The notes under the pieces are model-generated. The model saw nothing but the letters and a program-made list of their open reading frames with translations. It was not told where the DNA came from and made no database searches. The position numbers and the translations under genes were made by a program. A stretch of 64,000 nucleotides of DNA from JAZBPO01 sp963691775. Lineage in GTDB: Bacteria > Pseudomonadota > Gammaproteobacteria > Pseudomonadales > Azotimanducaceae. How positions within the stretch are numbered: position 1 is the stretch's first letter; each line of letters begins with the position of its first letter. Where the stretch lies: the NCBI GenBank assembly GCA_963691775.1, contig OY829369.1:62001-126000 (forward strand), read 5' to 3'. Shown in pieces: positions 17,452 to 27,700 of this stretch.

Positions 17452-18870
17452 ATGGATCTGCACAGCAACTACACGATGACCATTGACGGCGTCGCTGCCG
17501 CGACGGAAGCAACGATCGACGTCGTGAATCCAGCGACGGGCGAAGTGTTCGCCCAGGCACCCGATTCCACTGAGGCACAGCTCGACGCTGCCGTGGCGGC
17601 GGCGCGCGCCGCCTTTCCCGCCTGGAAGGCCACGCCGATCGCGGAGCGCCAGGCCATGGTGCGCAAGGCAGGCGACATCCTCGCCGCACATGCGGAAGCG
17701 ATGGCGCCCCTCTTCACGCGCGAGCAGGGGCGTCCCGTCGATGCGGCACAGCAGGAGATCGCCGGCGCCGCTGCGTGGCTCCACGCGTGCGCAGAGATGA
17801 CGCCCCCGGAGCATGTGATCGAGGACTCTGACGCCCAGTACGTGCGCACGCGCTACGTACCGCTCGGCGTGGTCTGCGCAATTTCACCTTGGAATTTCCC
17901 CGTCACGCTCTCGATCTGGAAAATCGGGCCGGCCCTCGTCGCAGGGAACACGATGGTGCTCAAGCCGTCTCCTTTCACACCCTTGTGCGTGTTGAAGATC
18001 GGTGAACTTCTTCGTGACGTGTTCCCCGAAGGCGTACTGAACGTCATCACTGGCGGCGACGAGCTTGGCAAGTGGATGACGGCACACCCCGGCTTCGACA
18101 AGATTTCGTTCACCGGATCGACTCAGACCGGAAAGGCGGTCATGCAGAGCGCCTCGCCTGACCTCAAGCGCTTGACCCTTGAGCTCGGCGGCAACGACGC
18201 GGCAATTGTCCTGCCTGACGTTGATCTCGATGATGTCGCTCAGAAGATATTCTTCGGTGCGTTCTTCAACACCGCCCAGATCTGCGTGGCGACCAAGCGG
18301 CTGTACGTTCATGCGGACGTATACGAAGGCCTTAAGGCGCGGCTGCACGCCATTGCTCAGGCCGTAAAGGTCGGAGATGGCTCCGAGCAAGGTACCGTCC
18401 TCGGCCCCGTGCAGAACAAGCGCCAATACGAACGAGTCATGGATCTGCTCGAGGATGCCAAGGCAAACGATCTGACGCTTCTCTCAGGTGCAGAAATTCC
18501 GGAGGGCGAGGGCTACTTCGTGCCCGTCACCATCGTCGACAACCCGCCGGAGGAATCTCGGGTCGTGCAAGAAGAAGCGTTCGGACCGATCTTGCCGATG
18601 CTCAAGTTCGATGACCTGGACGACGTTGTCGCTCGCGCGAACGATTCCGAGTACGGACTCGCAGGTGCGGTCTGGTCAAAGGACGTGGATGCCGCTGTCG
18701 AGGTGGCAGAGCGCATGGAAACCGGGACGGTCTGGATCAACCAGAACCTCCAGCTCGGCCCGAACCAACCCTTCGCAGGGCACAAGCAATCAGGCTTTGG
18801 CGTCGAGAACGGCATGGAGGGCCTTCTCGAATATATGGTCCCCCAGACCATTTCCGTGGGTAAAGGCTGA
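17452..18870 (+). CDS. NAD(P)+-dependent aldehyde dehydrogenase
   Basis: A 472-residue aldehyde dehydrogenase superfamily enzyme that oxidises an aldehyde to its acid. The catalytic Cys278 (in NTAQICVATKR) and the general base Glu244 (in LELGGNDA) are present, as are the cofactor motifs SPWNFP and FTGSTQTGK. The start ATG at 17452 follows GGGGAGAGA. The substrate cannot be told from sequence; the closest-looking relatives are broad-specificity enzymes of the betaine/aliphatic aldehyde group. It stands alone between two hairpins. Confidence 0.92.
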   Translation: MDLHSNYTMTIDGVAAATEATIDVVNPATGEVFAQAPDSTEAQLDAAVAAARAAFPAWKATPIAERQAMVRKAGDILAAHAEAMAPLFTREQGRPVDAAQQEIAGAAAWLHACAEMTPPEHVIEDSDAQYVRTRYVPLGVVCAISPWNFPVTLSIWKIGPALVAGNTMVLKPSPFTPLCVLKIGELLRDVFPEGVLNVITGGDELGKWMTAHPGFDKISFTGSTQTGKAVMQSASPDLKRLTLELGGNDAAIVLPDVDLDDVAQKIFFGAFFNTAQICVATKRLYVHADVYEGLKARLHAIAQAVKVGDGSEQGTVLGPVQNKRQYERVMDLLEDAKANDLTLLSGAEIPEGEGYFVPVTIVDNPPEESRVVQEEAFGPILPMLKFDDLDDVVARANDSEYGLAGAVWSKDVDAAVEVAERMETGTVWINQNLQLGPNQPFAGHKQSGFGVENGMEGLLEYMVPQTISVGKG

Positions 18871-18914
18871 AGTACATACGGGCGCGGCATCTTCGGCCGC
18901 GCCCGCACTTCAGC
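18866..18914 (+). terminator. Double-stem hairpin at the aldehyde dehydrogenase stop
   Basis: An outer 8-bp stem (GCTGAAGT at 18866-18873 with ACTTCAGC at 18907-18914) encloses an inner 9-bp GC stem (GGGCGCGGC at 18880-18888 with GCCGCGCCC at 18896-18904). The outer arm includes the stop codon. No T tract follows. Confidence 0.45.
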
Positions 18915-19288
18915 AAGAACAACTGATACGCGCCGAAAACGCCCTACACGCGCGTCCCCCACCGCCAGTTCCGTACATTACCGTCTAGGAACGCGCGCCC
19001 CGAGCGCCCCCCTTGCCTTCTCGCCGCTCCCCACGACAATCCAGCGGAAACAACCGTCTGCAGTGCACTCACGAACGGGACCGTATCGCCGCGGTTCATG
19101 CGCATCGATCGTGGGCGAGCAATCGTCCATGACACACGCCTGAGCCCCGGCCTTATTCCGCGCGCCTCGCCCCATCCGCGGACGCCTCGCCCACGTCCCC
19201 AGAGATCGCCCAGCTGCGCAGTCCATACGTTTCATCACCGCGGCGGCAAAACCCACCGCAGAGCGACCGTAAGGCGCCCCAGAAACAC
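18915..19288. other. Gene-free stretch
   Basis: About 370 bp between the aldehyde dehydrogenase and the palindrome array. I see no convincing gene, RNA or promoter: open frames here are short and compositionally random. A decayed gene is possible. Confidence 0.5.
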
Positions 19289-19327
19289 CGAACCTGAACA
19301 AGGGGTCTGACCCCATATTCAGGTTCG
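19289..19327. repeat. REP-like palindrome, copy 1
   Basis: Perfect 10-base outer arms (CGAACCTGAA / TTCAGGTTCG) flank an inner palindrome GGGGTC-T-GACCCC (19302-19314), with an unpaired three-base bulge on each side. Confidence 0.85.
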
Positions 19328-19384
19328 TGACCGAGAGCGAGGGCGGCCGGCTCTCCACCACGCCCTAGCGCGCACTTTCGGACG

Positions 19385-19423
19385 CCAAACTGAACAGGGG
19401 GTCTGACCCCATATTCAGGTTCG
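19385..19423. repeat. REP-like palindrome, copy 2
   Basis: Same inner palindrome GGGGTC-T-GACCCC (19398-19410), 96 bp after that of copy 1. The outer arms match less well (AAACTGAA against TTCAGGTT), as if the left arm came from the copy 3 type and the right arm from the copy 1 type. Confidence 0.85.
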
Positions 19424-19480
19424 CAGCCGAGGACGAAGACCACCGACTTTTCGCTTCGCCCTAGCGCGCATTCTTCGGCG

Positions 19481-19520
19481 CGAAACTGAACAAGGGGGTC
19501 TGACCCCGTGTTCAGTTTCG
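19481..19520. repeat. REP-like palindrome, copy 3, containing the end of the Kef-type gene
   Basis: Perfect outer arms CGAAACTGAA / TTCAGTTTCG around the inner GGGGTC-T-GACCCC (from 19495), 97 bp after copy 2. Read on the minus strand, the right arm encodes the last two residues (Arg-Asn) and the TGA of the antiporter gene. The DNA before copies 2 and 3 also shares the block CGCCCTAGCGCGCA. Confidence 0.85.
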
Positions 19521-20681
19521 GCGCAGGCGTTCGTCGACGGCGATTGGCGTCGGATATCGGAGCACGACGATGTAGGACGACACGAGGAAGGTCGCGATGG
19601 CGGTGGCCTGAATAAGGGTGGAGGCGGGCGGTGACAGGAGCCCGCCTTCCTCGGCGAGGTAGGCGAGCAGGAGGGAGAATTCGCTGATCTGGCCAAGGCG
19701 CACTCCAACCTGCCAGGCGAGCACGTTGTGCTCGCGCAAACGCTGCAGAAGCAATCTGAAGACAACAGGTTTGCCGCCGAGCATGGCCGCCGTGAGCAGC
19801 AATACGGGAAGCAATACCTCCGGGAGCATCGTGACGTCGAAAGACGCGCCTACGGTGAAGAAGAACAACACCAAAAAGAAGTCGCGGAGTGGTCGAAGGG
19901 ACTCGGCGATGTACAGGGAAATCGGACTGGTTGCGAGAGCGACCCCCGCGATGAAAGCCCCGATTTCGAGCGACAAACCCACGTAGGCCGCGACCTCCGC
20001 AACGGTCAGGCACCAGCCGATCGCCGCGAGGAAGACGTACTCGTGGAAGACGTCAAAACGCGCGAGAAGCGGTAACAGCACAACACGCACGAACAAGAAG
20101 CAGGCCGCGAGCAGAAGCGGCAGCGCCGCGAAGGGCATCCAAACGGGTGGAGCGCTCGCGCCGGTCTCGCCGAGCCCAGCAAGGAGCAGCAGCAGCAGTA
20201 TCGCAACAAGATCCTGCAGCAGGAGCAGGCTGACTACGACTTCGCCCGTGTGCCGGTGGTGCAGCACCGTCGTGGGCAGCAGCTTTATGCCTATGATCGT
20301 GCTGGAGAACATCATTGCGGCGCCAATGATCGTGGCGTCGACGAAACCGAATCCGGTGAGCCGCGCGATGCCGTAGCCGAAGCCTGCGAATGCGAGTGAT
20401 GAGGCGATGCCCACGAGCAGCGTATTGCGAAACATGTGCAGCAGCTTGGAGGGCTGCATATCAAGGCCGAGCAGGAAGAGCAGGAATATGATCCCGATCT
20501 CAGCAATCTCGGCGAGTAACGCCTGGTCGGCGACCCAGCCGGCGCCGTGTGGCCCGAGGAGGGCCCCGACCGCGATATAAGCAACGATCAGCGGCTGGCG
20601 CGTGTAGAGCGCGATCGTCGCCAGCACCGCGGCGCCCGCGAAGATCAGGAAGATGGAAGTGAGAAGACTACCGTCAGCCAT
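19512..20681 (-). CDS. Kef-type cation:proton antiporter (CPA2), no RCK domain
   Basis: A 389-residue integral membrane protein of the CPA2 family, with about 12-13 hydrophobic segments beginning MADGSLLTSIFLIFAG and typical motifs such as GFGYGIARLTGFG and LEIGAFIAGVALATSP. CPA2 members exchange K+ or Na+ for H+. Unlike KefB/KefC it lacks the C-terminal TrkA-N/RCK nucleotide-binding domain, so gating by glutathione adducts is not expected. The final two codons and the stop lie in a REP-like palindrome, so the original end may have been altered. It lies 101 bp downstream of the DUF934 gene on the same strand. Confidence 0.88.
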   Translation of the reverse strand: MADGSLLTSIFLIFAGAAVLATIALYTRQPLIVAYIAVGALLGPHGAGWVADQALLAEIAEIGIIFLLFLLGLDMQPSKLLHMFRNTLLVGIASSLAFAGFGYGIARLTGFGFVDATIIGAAMMFSSTIIGIKLLPTTVLHHRHTGEVVVSLLLLQDLVAILLLLLLAGLGETGASAPPVWMPFAALPLLLAACFLFVRVVLLPLLARFDVFHEYVFLAAIGWCLTVAEVAAYVGLSLEIGAFIAGVALATSPISLYIAESLRPLRDFFLVLFFFTVGASFDVTMLPEVLLPVLLLTAAMLGGKPVVFRLLLQRLREHNVLAWQVGVRLGQISEFSLLLAYLAEEGGLLSPPASTLIQATAIATFLVSSYIVVLRYPTPIAVDERLRRN

Positions 20682-20782
20682 TGCTTGGACCCTGCACCTT
20701 GACCTTGATCATGGCACAGCCCGGCGCTCGGCCGAGGTGACCTCCAGGGCAATACGGACGGTTCTTCCGATACCGCGGGCGA

Positions 20783-21328
20783 TCAGGCGGCGTTGGCGGG
20801 CGCTTTTTCGTCTGATGCCGTGCGATCCACGCGGCGGAAGAGCGGGCGTGGATCAAGAATGTCGCCCTGGTAGTAGTGAGCCACGGTCTCGAGAGTGTGG
20901 ACAGCCGCATCCACGTCCACGTCGTCCCGAAGGGCAAAGCTGTCAAAACCGCAGCGGCGCATGGGCACCAACAGGTCTCGCAGCACGTCTCCTACGGCGC
21001 ACAATGTCCCGGTGAAGCCCAGCCGCGCCCGCAGAAGCGACGCCGACGATAGACCGCGGCCGTCGGTGAAGGCTGGAAAGCGCACGGCAATCAGGTTCAA
21101 CCCCTCGAGCGTCGGCGCAAGCGCTTCCGGCTCATCGTCTGGGGCCAGCCAGACACCCAGATCAGCGCGATCGCGGAGCTCGCCATGGGCGGCCAGCCAG
21201 AGCGAGAGGGGCACAAGGATCGGGCCGTCTGGCAAATCCGCGGCCGACTCGGCTTCCTCGATGATCCGATGCGATCGTTCGGTGCGACGGACGGTCCCGC
21301 CGGGGGTGATCTCAAGCAACGTCGGCAT
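20783..21328 (-). CDS. DUF934 family protein partnered with sulfite reductase
   Basis: A 181-residue DUF934 protein, a family encoded almost always just after cysI-type sulfite reductase genes; its biochemical role is not established. Typical stretches are LAPDDEPEALAPTLEGLNLIAVRFPAFTDGRG and the C-terminal HYYQGDILDPRPLFRR. I choose the ATG at 21328 (MPTLLEITPGG), which overlaps the cysI stop by 17 bp; an in-frame start 10 codons earlier would overlap more. The overlap indicates translational coupling with cysI. Confidence 0.85.
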   Translation of the reverse strand: MPTLLEITPGGTVRRTERSHRIIEEAESAADLPDGPILVPLSLWLAAHGELRDRADLGVWLAPDDEPEALAPTLEGLNLIAVRFPAFTDGRGLSSASLLRARLGFTGTLCAVGDVLRDLLVPMRRCGFDSFALRDDVDVDAAVHTLETVAHYYQGDILDPRPLFRRVDRTASDEKAPANAA

Positions 21329-22970
21329 AAACGCGCTCCTTGAAAGGTTCGATGCCAATGCGACGCACGCAATCTACAAAGCGCTCACCCTCGCTGCGGT
21401 GGGCGCGATAGACGTCCGTGATCTGTTCGATCACCTCAGGGATTTCTCCGCGGCGGAAGGACGGCCCGAGAATGCGCGCGATGGCGGCATCACTGCCCGC
21501 GTCCCCGCCAAGCGACACTTGGTAGAACTCGTCGCCCTTCTTGTCCACGCCGAGGATACCGATGTGTCCCACATGGTGATGTCCGCATGCGTTCATGCAG
21601 CCGGAGATGTTGAGAAACAGTTCGCCCAGATCATCCAGCCGGCCCTGATCCTCGAAGCGACGCTGGATGGCCTCGGCTATCGGAATGGACTTCGCATTCG
21701 CCAGTGAGCAGAAGTCGCCGCCTGGACAGCAGATCAAATCATTGATCGAGCCGATGTTCGTCGTCGCGAGGCCAGCTTCCACCGACGCCGCCCAGAGCGC
21801 AGGGAGATCACGCTGGCGAACGTGCGGTAGAACAAGATTCTGCTCATGGCTGACCCGGATCTCGCCGTGGCCGAAGCGCTCTGCCCAATCCGCGACGGCA
21901 TCGAGCTGCTCGTCGCTCGCATCGCCGGGGGCAATCCCGGTGCGCTTGAGCGAGAGGATCGCGCTCGCATAGCCGGGCCGAGCGTGTCGGCGAACGTTGC
22001 TCGCGTGCCAGCGGGCAAAAGGCGAATTACGCGCCAGCGCCTGTGTCAGCGCATCGGGCTCATCGGCAAGCGCTTCGAAGTCGGGGCAGGTGAATCGGCG
22101 CGCCACCCGATCAACTTCTGCGCGCGTCAACGTCTGCGGACCATTTTCCAGATGGGCGAACTCGGCGTCTGCACGCTCAGCAAAACCATCTGCGCCAAAT
22201 GCTCGCAGCAGAATCTTGATGCGCGCCTTGTACTTATTATCGCGTCGTCCATAGCGGTTGTAGACGCGCAGAACCGCAGTCAAATACGTCAGCAGATGCT
22301 GCCAGGGCAGGCCTTTGCGGATGCACTCGCCAATGATCGGCGTTCGCCCCTGGCCCCCACCAACGTAGACGTCAAAGCAAACTTCGCCGGTTGGGTCCGT
22401 ACGCGCTTCGAGGCCAATGTCGTGGAAACGGATGGCCGCGCGGTCCTGCTCGGCTGCGTTCACGGCGATCTTGAACTTCCGGGGCAGCCAATCGAACTCG
22501 GGGTGAAAGCTGGACCATTGGCGAATGACCTCGCACCAAGGCCTCGGGTCCAGACGTTCGTCTGCTGCTGCACCGGCGAACTGGTCGGTGGTGACGTTGC
22601 GGATGCAATTGCCCGAGGTCTGGATGGCATGCATCTGCACGGTCGCAAGCTCTTGAAGGATGTCCGGGACTTCCTCGAGCCGCGGCCAATTGAACTGGAT
22701 GTTCTGGCGCGTCGAAAAGTGGCCGTAGCCTTTGTCGTAGTGCCGCGCGATATGCGCAAGCATACGCAGCTGCCGAGCTGACAGGGTGCCGTAGGGAATG
22801 GCCACTCTCAGCATTGGCGCCAGGCGCTGTACGTAGAGACCGTTCTTGAGCCTGAGCGGCAAAAATTCCGCTTCACTCAGCTTGCCGGCAAGGTAACGCT
22901 GCGTCTGCTCTCTATACTGCTCGACGCGTGCTTCGACGATCTGTTGATCGTATTCGTCGTACTGATACAT
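21312..22970 (-). CDS. cysI: Nitrite/sulfite reductase hemoprotein (assimilatory sulfite reductase)
   Basis: A siroheme and [4Fe-4S] reductase of 552 residues, which reduces sulfite to sulfide by six electrons. The cluster ligands are visible as Cys415/Cys421 (CPGGDFC) and Cys458/Cys462 (GCMNAC), followed by GHHHVGHIGILG. The family N-terminus MYQYDEYDQQ fixes the ATG at 22970; a GTG five codons earlier is also in frame. The single-subunit type next to DUF934, with no cysJ, suggests reduction by ferredoxin or another donor. CysH and CysB, of the same pathway, are at 41-43 kb. The upstream 191 bp separates it from a divergent small membrane-protein gene. Confidence 0.93.
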   Translation of the reverse strand: MYQYDEYDQQIVEARVEQYREQTQRYLAGKLSEAEFLPLRLKNGLYVQRLAPMLRVAIPYGTLSARQLRMLAHIARHYDKGYGHFSTRQNIQFNWPRLEEVPDILQELATVQMHAIQTSGNCIRNVTTDQFAGAAADERLDPRPWCEVIRQWSSFHPEFDWLPRKFKIAVNAAEQDRAAIRFHDIGLEARTDPTGEVCFDVYVGGGQGRTPIIGECIRKGLPWQHLLTYLTAVLRVYNRYGRRDNKYKARIKILLRAFGADGFAERADAEFAHLENGPQTLTRAEVDRVARRFTCPDFEALADEPDALTQALARNSPFARWHASNVRRHARPGYASAILSLKRTGIAPGDASDEQLDAVADWAERFGHGEIRVSHEQNLVLPHVRQRDLPALWAASVEAGLATTNIGSINDLICCPGGDFCSLANAKSIPIAEAIQRRFEDQGRLDDLGELFLNISGCMNACGHHHVGHIGILGVDKKGDEFYQVSLGGDAGSDAAIARILGPSFRRGEIPEVIEQITDVYRAHRSEGERFVDCVRRIGIEPFKERVYADVA

Positions 22971-23161
22971 GACCTGCTCGATCACGCGCCCCGCTTGGCG
23001 CCGGGCGGAAAATAACAGAGCAGGCCGTTCGCGTTACGACGATTTGGGTCTTTGGATATATGCGGGATGAACGCGACGCTTCTGGCGTCGAGCCGGGCGC
23101 GCGACTAGAATCGCGCGCGCACGTTCCAAGCGCTTTCACGCAGAACCCAACGGAGACTTTC

Positions 23162-23317
23162 ATGTCCGACGCACCCGCTGAAAACGACGTTCAGGCAGCG
23201 GAAGCCGCAGAGGCTCACTCAAGCTACTGGCCGGACGACACTGTCGACATGATCTCCGCGCTTGTCGTCGTCACCGTGCTCGTCGCCGGGGTGCTGTGGT
23301 TCGTCGTAAACGGCTGA
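23162..23317 (+). CDS. Small single-span membrane protein, 51 aa, unknown
   Basis: A short acidic Ala/Glu-rich N-terminus (about 1-28) is followed by one clear membrane span (ISALVVVTVLVAGVLWFVV, about 31-49). The ATG follows CGGAGA by 6 bases and is a better start than in-frame codons further up. I do not recognise the family. It is divergent from cysI and convergent with the MFS gene. Its size and form are like accessory subunits of membrane complexes, but no partner gene is adjacent. Confidence 0.65.
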   Translation: MSDAPAENDVQAAEAAEAHSSYWPDDTVDMISALVVVTVLVAGVLWFVVNG

Positions 23318-23326
23318 AACCGGGAA

Positions 23327-24541
23327 TCAACGCGCATCCGCGGGGACAGGTGCCATTGTCCCGCGCCACCGGCGCGTCTCTGACCCCCGAGCAGGGAAGT
23401 CCGGTATGGCCTGGGCGCTGATCAGCGACACCAGGGCCAGCAACGCTCCGCTGATGAAAACGGCCGCAGGTGACGTCGCCCACAGTGCGCCGAGCGCGAT
23501 CGGCAAGGCAACGGCGGCGATGTGATTGATGGTGAAACTGATGCCGGCAGTCGCAGCGATGTCCGCGGGGTCGGCGATCTTTTGAAAGTACGTCTTGATG
23601 GCAATGGCCATCGAGAAGAGCACATGGTCCACCAGGTAGAGGCCGATCGCGACCCAGAGCGTGTCCACGAAGGCGTAGGCCGTGAAAACGAGCACGAGCC
23701 CTGAATATTCCAGCGTGAGCGCGGTACGTTCACCAACCCGCGCAATGAGCGCACCGATTCGCGGTGCGAGCCAAGTGGTCATTGCGGCATTCACGAGGAA
23801 CAGCAGCACAACCGTCTCGAGCTTCAGGCCGAATTTCTCCACGAGAAGGAAGCCCGCGAACACGACGAAAATCTGCCGGCGCGCGCCGGATAGAAAGGTG
23901 AGCAGGTAGAACAGCCAGTAGCGCTTCCGAAGGATGAGATCCCTGCGCTGCGGGGCGTATTCCTTGAAAAGCGGGTAGCGTACGTGGGCCCATAGCGCGA
24001 CCGAGGCGGCAAGAAGACCGGCACCCGCGTAGAGCCAGACGTAATCCACCTCCAATACCCAGAGCAGTATGTAGAGCAGGGCGAGTGACGCCAGGGTCAC
24101 GCCTGACCGGGTAGCGGCGAGACGGCCGAGCGTAACGGCGGCTTCAGTTTTCGGAACCCACTGCAGCGTCAGCGATGTCTGCAGGGTTTCGAGGTAGTGA
24201 AAACCCACGGACATGATCACCGTGGTGGCAATCAGCCCCCAGAAGCTCGGAAACAGGCCCGTTGCGGCTGTACCGAGGCCGAGCACCGCGAGCGCAAGCA
24301 AGGCGAAGCGCTGCTGACTGAGCACAAGGAGTACCCAGACGGCGGTGAAGGCAAGAAAGCCCGGGACCTCGCGCGCCGAATGCAGGGCGCCTATCTGAGC
24401 CCCGTCGAAGCCGGCAAGCTCCACGGAGAAGTTGTTGAGCAGGGCCTGCCACGCAGCGAACGCAAGCGCGCTGGCGGCTGCAAGCACGAAGAGCAGCTGT
24501 ACGCGCGGTGCCGAGTCTCCGAGTGGGCGCTGCGCCTGCAT
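23327..24541 (-). CDS. Major facilitator superfamily transporter
   Basis: A 404-residue MFS protein with about 12 predicted spans in two halves joined by a charged central segment (VRYPLFKEYAPQRRDLILRKRYW). The substrate is not evident. The ATG at 24541 is used because it begins one base after the stop of the upstream DUF2970 gene and precedes the first membrane span; extending the frame upstream runs antisense-like through that gene. It is the last gene of a metH-DUF2970-MFS series. Confidence 0.82.
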   Translation of the reverse strand: MQAQRPLGDSAPRVQLLFVLAAASALAFAAWQALLNNFSVELAGFDGAQIGALHSAREVPGFLAFTAVWVLLVLSQQRFALLALAVLGLGTAATGLFPSFWGLIATTVIMSVGFHYLETLQTSLTLQWVPKTEAAVTLGRLAATRSGVTLASLALLYILLWVLEVDYVWLYAGAGLLAASVALWAHVRYPLFKEYAPQRRDLILRKRYWLFYLLTFLSGARRQIFVVFAGFLLVEKFGLKLETVVLLFLVNAAMTTWLAPRIGALIARVGERTALTLEYSGLVLVFTAYAFVDTLWVAIGLYLVDHVLFSMAIAIKTYFQKIADPADIAATAGISFTINHIAAVALPIALGALWATSPAAVFISGALLALVSLISAQAIPDFPARGSETRRWRGTMAPVPADAR

Positions 24542-24542
24542 C

Positions 24543-24785
24543 TCAGCCTGAGCCGCCAATGACCAGGCGCACAACCGTTGCCAGGGTGAACACGAACAGC
24601 AGCGTGAACAGGATGCCCGCGAAGATGAATGGGGCCACGCGTCCGCTGGCGAAATCTCGCTCCTTGTTTGCCTTGCTCTGCACGCCAATCGCTGCGGCGA
24701 GCGTGGACACGAGAACCGTCCAGAAACTTATGGAAGCGCGTTCATCATCGGCATCGCCGCCCACGCCCGTGGTCTGTTTGGTCAT
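24543..24785 (-). CDS. DUF2970 small membrane protein
   Basis: An 80-residue protein with the DUF2970 signature: SFWTVLVSTLAAAIGVQSKANKERDF-like segment (about 20-45) then a single span (FIFAGILFTLLFVFTLATVV, about 52-72). The function of the family is unknown. It starts 9 bp after metH and ends one base before the MFS gene, so all three are probably one transcript. Confidence 0.82.
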   Translation of the reverse strand: MTKQTTGVGGDADDERASISFWTVLVSTLAAAIGVQSKANKERDFASGRVAPFIFAGILFTLLFVFTLATVVRLVIGGSG

Positions 24786-24794
24786 GGCCGAGGC

Positions 24795-27700
24795 TCAGGC
24801 GCTTTTCGCCCGCGTTGCGGACGCATCCGGATCGTAACCGAGATTCGGACGCATCCAGCGCTCAACGTCAGCGACGTCAACGCCCTTGCGCTGCGCATAG
24901 GCCTCGATTTGATCGCGCTGGACCTTGCCCACGCCGAAGTAGCGGGCCTCGGGATGTGCAAAATACCAACCAGACACGGCCGCCGCCGGCTCCATGGCAT
25001 AGGTCTCCGTAAGCGAAATGCCGATGCGCGCGTCTGCGTTCAGGAGTGCAAACAGAGTTGCCTTCTCGCTGTGGTCTGGGCACGCGGGATAGCCCGGGGC
25101 AGGGCGGATGCCCTGATAGCGCTCCCGAATAAGGTCCTCGTTATCGAGCGCCTCATTTCCCGCATAGCCCCAGTAGTCAGTGCGCACCTGCGCATGCAGG
25201 TACTCAGCAAGGGCCTCTGCCAGCCGGTCCATGAGTGCCTTGAACATGATCGATTGATAGTCGTCGTGGTTCGCCTCGAACTCGGCAAGCTTCGCATCGG
25301 CGCCGATGCCTGCCGTGACAGCGAAGGCGCCGACCCAGTCGGCTACGCCACTGTCTTCCGCAGCAACGAAGTCCGCAAGGCACAGGTTCGCGCTCTCATC
25401 AGGCTTCACGGTTTGCTGGCGAAGGAAGTGAAGCGTTGCAGCCCGCGTGCGCCGCTCTGGGCCGGCGAAGAGCGCGACATCATCGCGATCGATCCGCGCT
25501 GCGGGCCAGAAGCCGAACACGGCGCGGGCTTCGCACCAACGTTCGTCCATCATCTTTTCGAGCATCGCTTTAGCATCTGCGTACACGCCGCGCGCACTTT
25601 CGCCGACGATCTCATCGTCTAGGATCGCCGGGAATTTGCCGGCGAGCTCCCAGGTCATGAAAAACGGGGTCCAGTCGATATAGTCGACAAGCGCTCGCAG
25701 CGGAACGTCGTCCAGCACTTGAACACCCTCCACCCGGGGCGCCGGCGTATCGCTGTAGGTGAAGTCGGGCAGATAGGGCGTCAGCGCACCGTTGGGATGC
25801 CAGCGCTGATTGCTGCGGCGACCGGCGTTGCGGGCGCGGATCTTTTCGTACTCGGCCACCCGCTCCGCAACGAAAGCATCCTTCTGGCGCTCACTTGTCA
25901 GTGCCGTCGCAACGCCCACGGCGCGCGAAGCATCGGTGACATAGACGGCCTGGCTGCGATGGAATACGGGATCGATCTTGACGGCCGTGTGCGCCTTTGA
26001 GGTCGTCGCCCCGCCGATCAGAAGCGGCACGTCGAAACCCTGACGCTCCATCTCCGCCGCTACATGGACCATTTCGTCGAGGGAAGGCGTGATCAGGCCC
26101 GACAGGCCGATCAGGTCCGCATTTTCCTCCCGAGCCGCGTCTAGAATACGCTGCGCGGGCACCATGACGCCGAGGTCGATGACCTCGAAATTGTTGCATT
26201 GCAGCACCACGCCGACGATGTTTTTGCCGATGTCGTGGACGTCGCCCTTGACGGTCGCGAGGACGATGCGTCCCTTGCTGGACGAAGTCCCTTCCGTCTT
26301 CAGCGCCTCGATGAATGGCACGAGGTGCGCAACCGCCTGTTTCATGACGCGGGCGCTCTTCACGACCTGAGGCAGGAACATCTTGCCCTCTCCGAACAGG
26401 TCGCCGACGACGTTCATGCCGTCCATGAGCGGCCCCTCGATGACTTCGAGCGGATGATCGAACTGCTGACGAGCTTCCTCAGTATCCTCGACAACCCAGG
26501 CGTTGATGCCTTTCACGAGCGCATGGCGGATGCGCTCCGCAACAGGCGCTGCGCGCCAGGACAGGTCTTCCTCGCGCTTTTTTCCGCCCTGGCCGGAGAA
26601 CTGGTCGGCAATCTCGAGCAGGCGCTCCGTTGCGTCTTCTCGGCGGTTGCTCACCACGTCCTCGACCCGTTCGCGGAGCTCTGCCGGCAGCTCCTCGTAC
26701 AGCCCTAGCTGCCCCGCATTGACAATGCCCATGCGCAAGCCGGCGCGGACGGCGTGGTAGAGAAACACGGCGTGAATCGCCTCCCGAACCATGTCGTTGC
26801 CACGGAAAGAGAACGACACGTTGGAAACGCCGCCAGAGGTCAGTGCGTACGGCAGGTTTGTGCGAATCCAGTCGCAGGCCTCCACGAAGTCGACCGCATA
26901 ATTGGCGTGTTCCTCGATGCCCGTCGCGATCGCGAAGATGTTCGGATCGAAAATGATGTCCTCGGCAGGCAGACCAATTTCATCAACGAGCAGGCGATAG
27001 GAGCGCTCACAGATTTCCTTTTTACGCGCGGCCGTGTCGGCCTGTCCCGCTTCATCAAAGGCCATGACCACGACTGCTGCGCCATGGCGACGGCAGAGTT
27101 CGGCGTGCTCGCGAAACTGGGCCTCGCCTTCCTTGAGGCTGATCGAGTTCACAACCGACTTGCCCTGCAGGCACTTGAGGCCGGCTTCGATCACGCTCCA
27201 CTTGGACGAATCGATCATGACCGGGACGCGGGCAATGTCCGGCTCTGCGGCGAGCAGGTTCAAAAACCTCACCATGGCCGCCTCCGAGTCGAGCATTCCT
27301 TCGTCCATGTTGACGTCGATGATCTGGGCGCCGTTTTCCACCTGTTGGCGCGCGACGGCCAGAGCCTCGTCGTACTGTTCCTCGCGGATCAGTCGCGCGA
27401 ACCTGCGCGAGCCAGTGACGTTGGTGCGCTCACCGACGTTCACGAACAGGGAGGTGTCATCAATCGTGAAGGGCTCGAGTCCCGCCAAGCGGCAGGCCGG
27501 GGCTATTTCAGGAATAGGACGTGGCTCGTACTGCAGAACCGCATCTGCGATCGCCCGGATGTGATCGGGCGTCGTGCCGCAACAGCCCCCGACGATGTTC
27601 AGGAACCCCGATGCTGCGAACTCGCCGACCACCGTTGCCATGTCCTCAGGGCCCAGGTCGTACTCACCGAACTCGTTTGGCAGGCCAGCGTTGGGGTGAG

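Noticed and set aside
19289..19520. CRISPR array
   Set aside because: Only three units, each a palindrome with inexact arms; the intervening DNA is itself repeated rather than unique, and no cas genes are present.
19153..20013. Minus-strand frame with repeated EPEYGVRP-type peptides
   Set aside because: The peptide repeat only reflects the DNA palindromes, and the rest is out of frame with the Kef-type gene, whose membrane-protein sequence is convincing.
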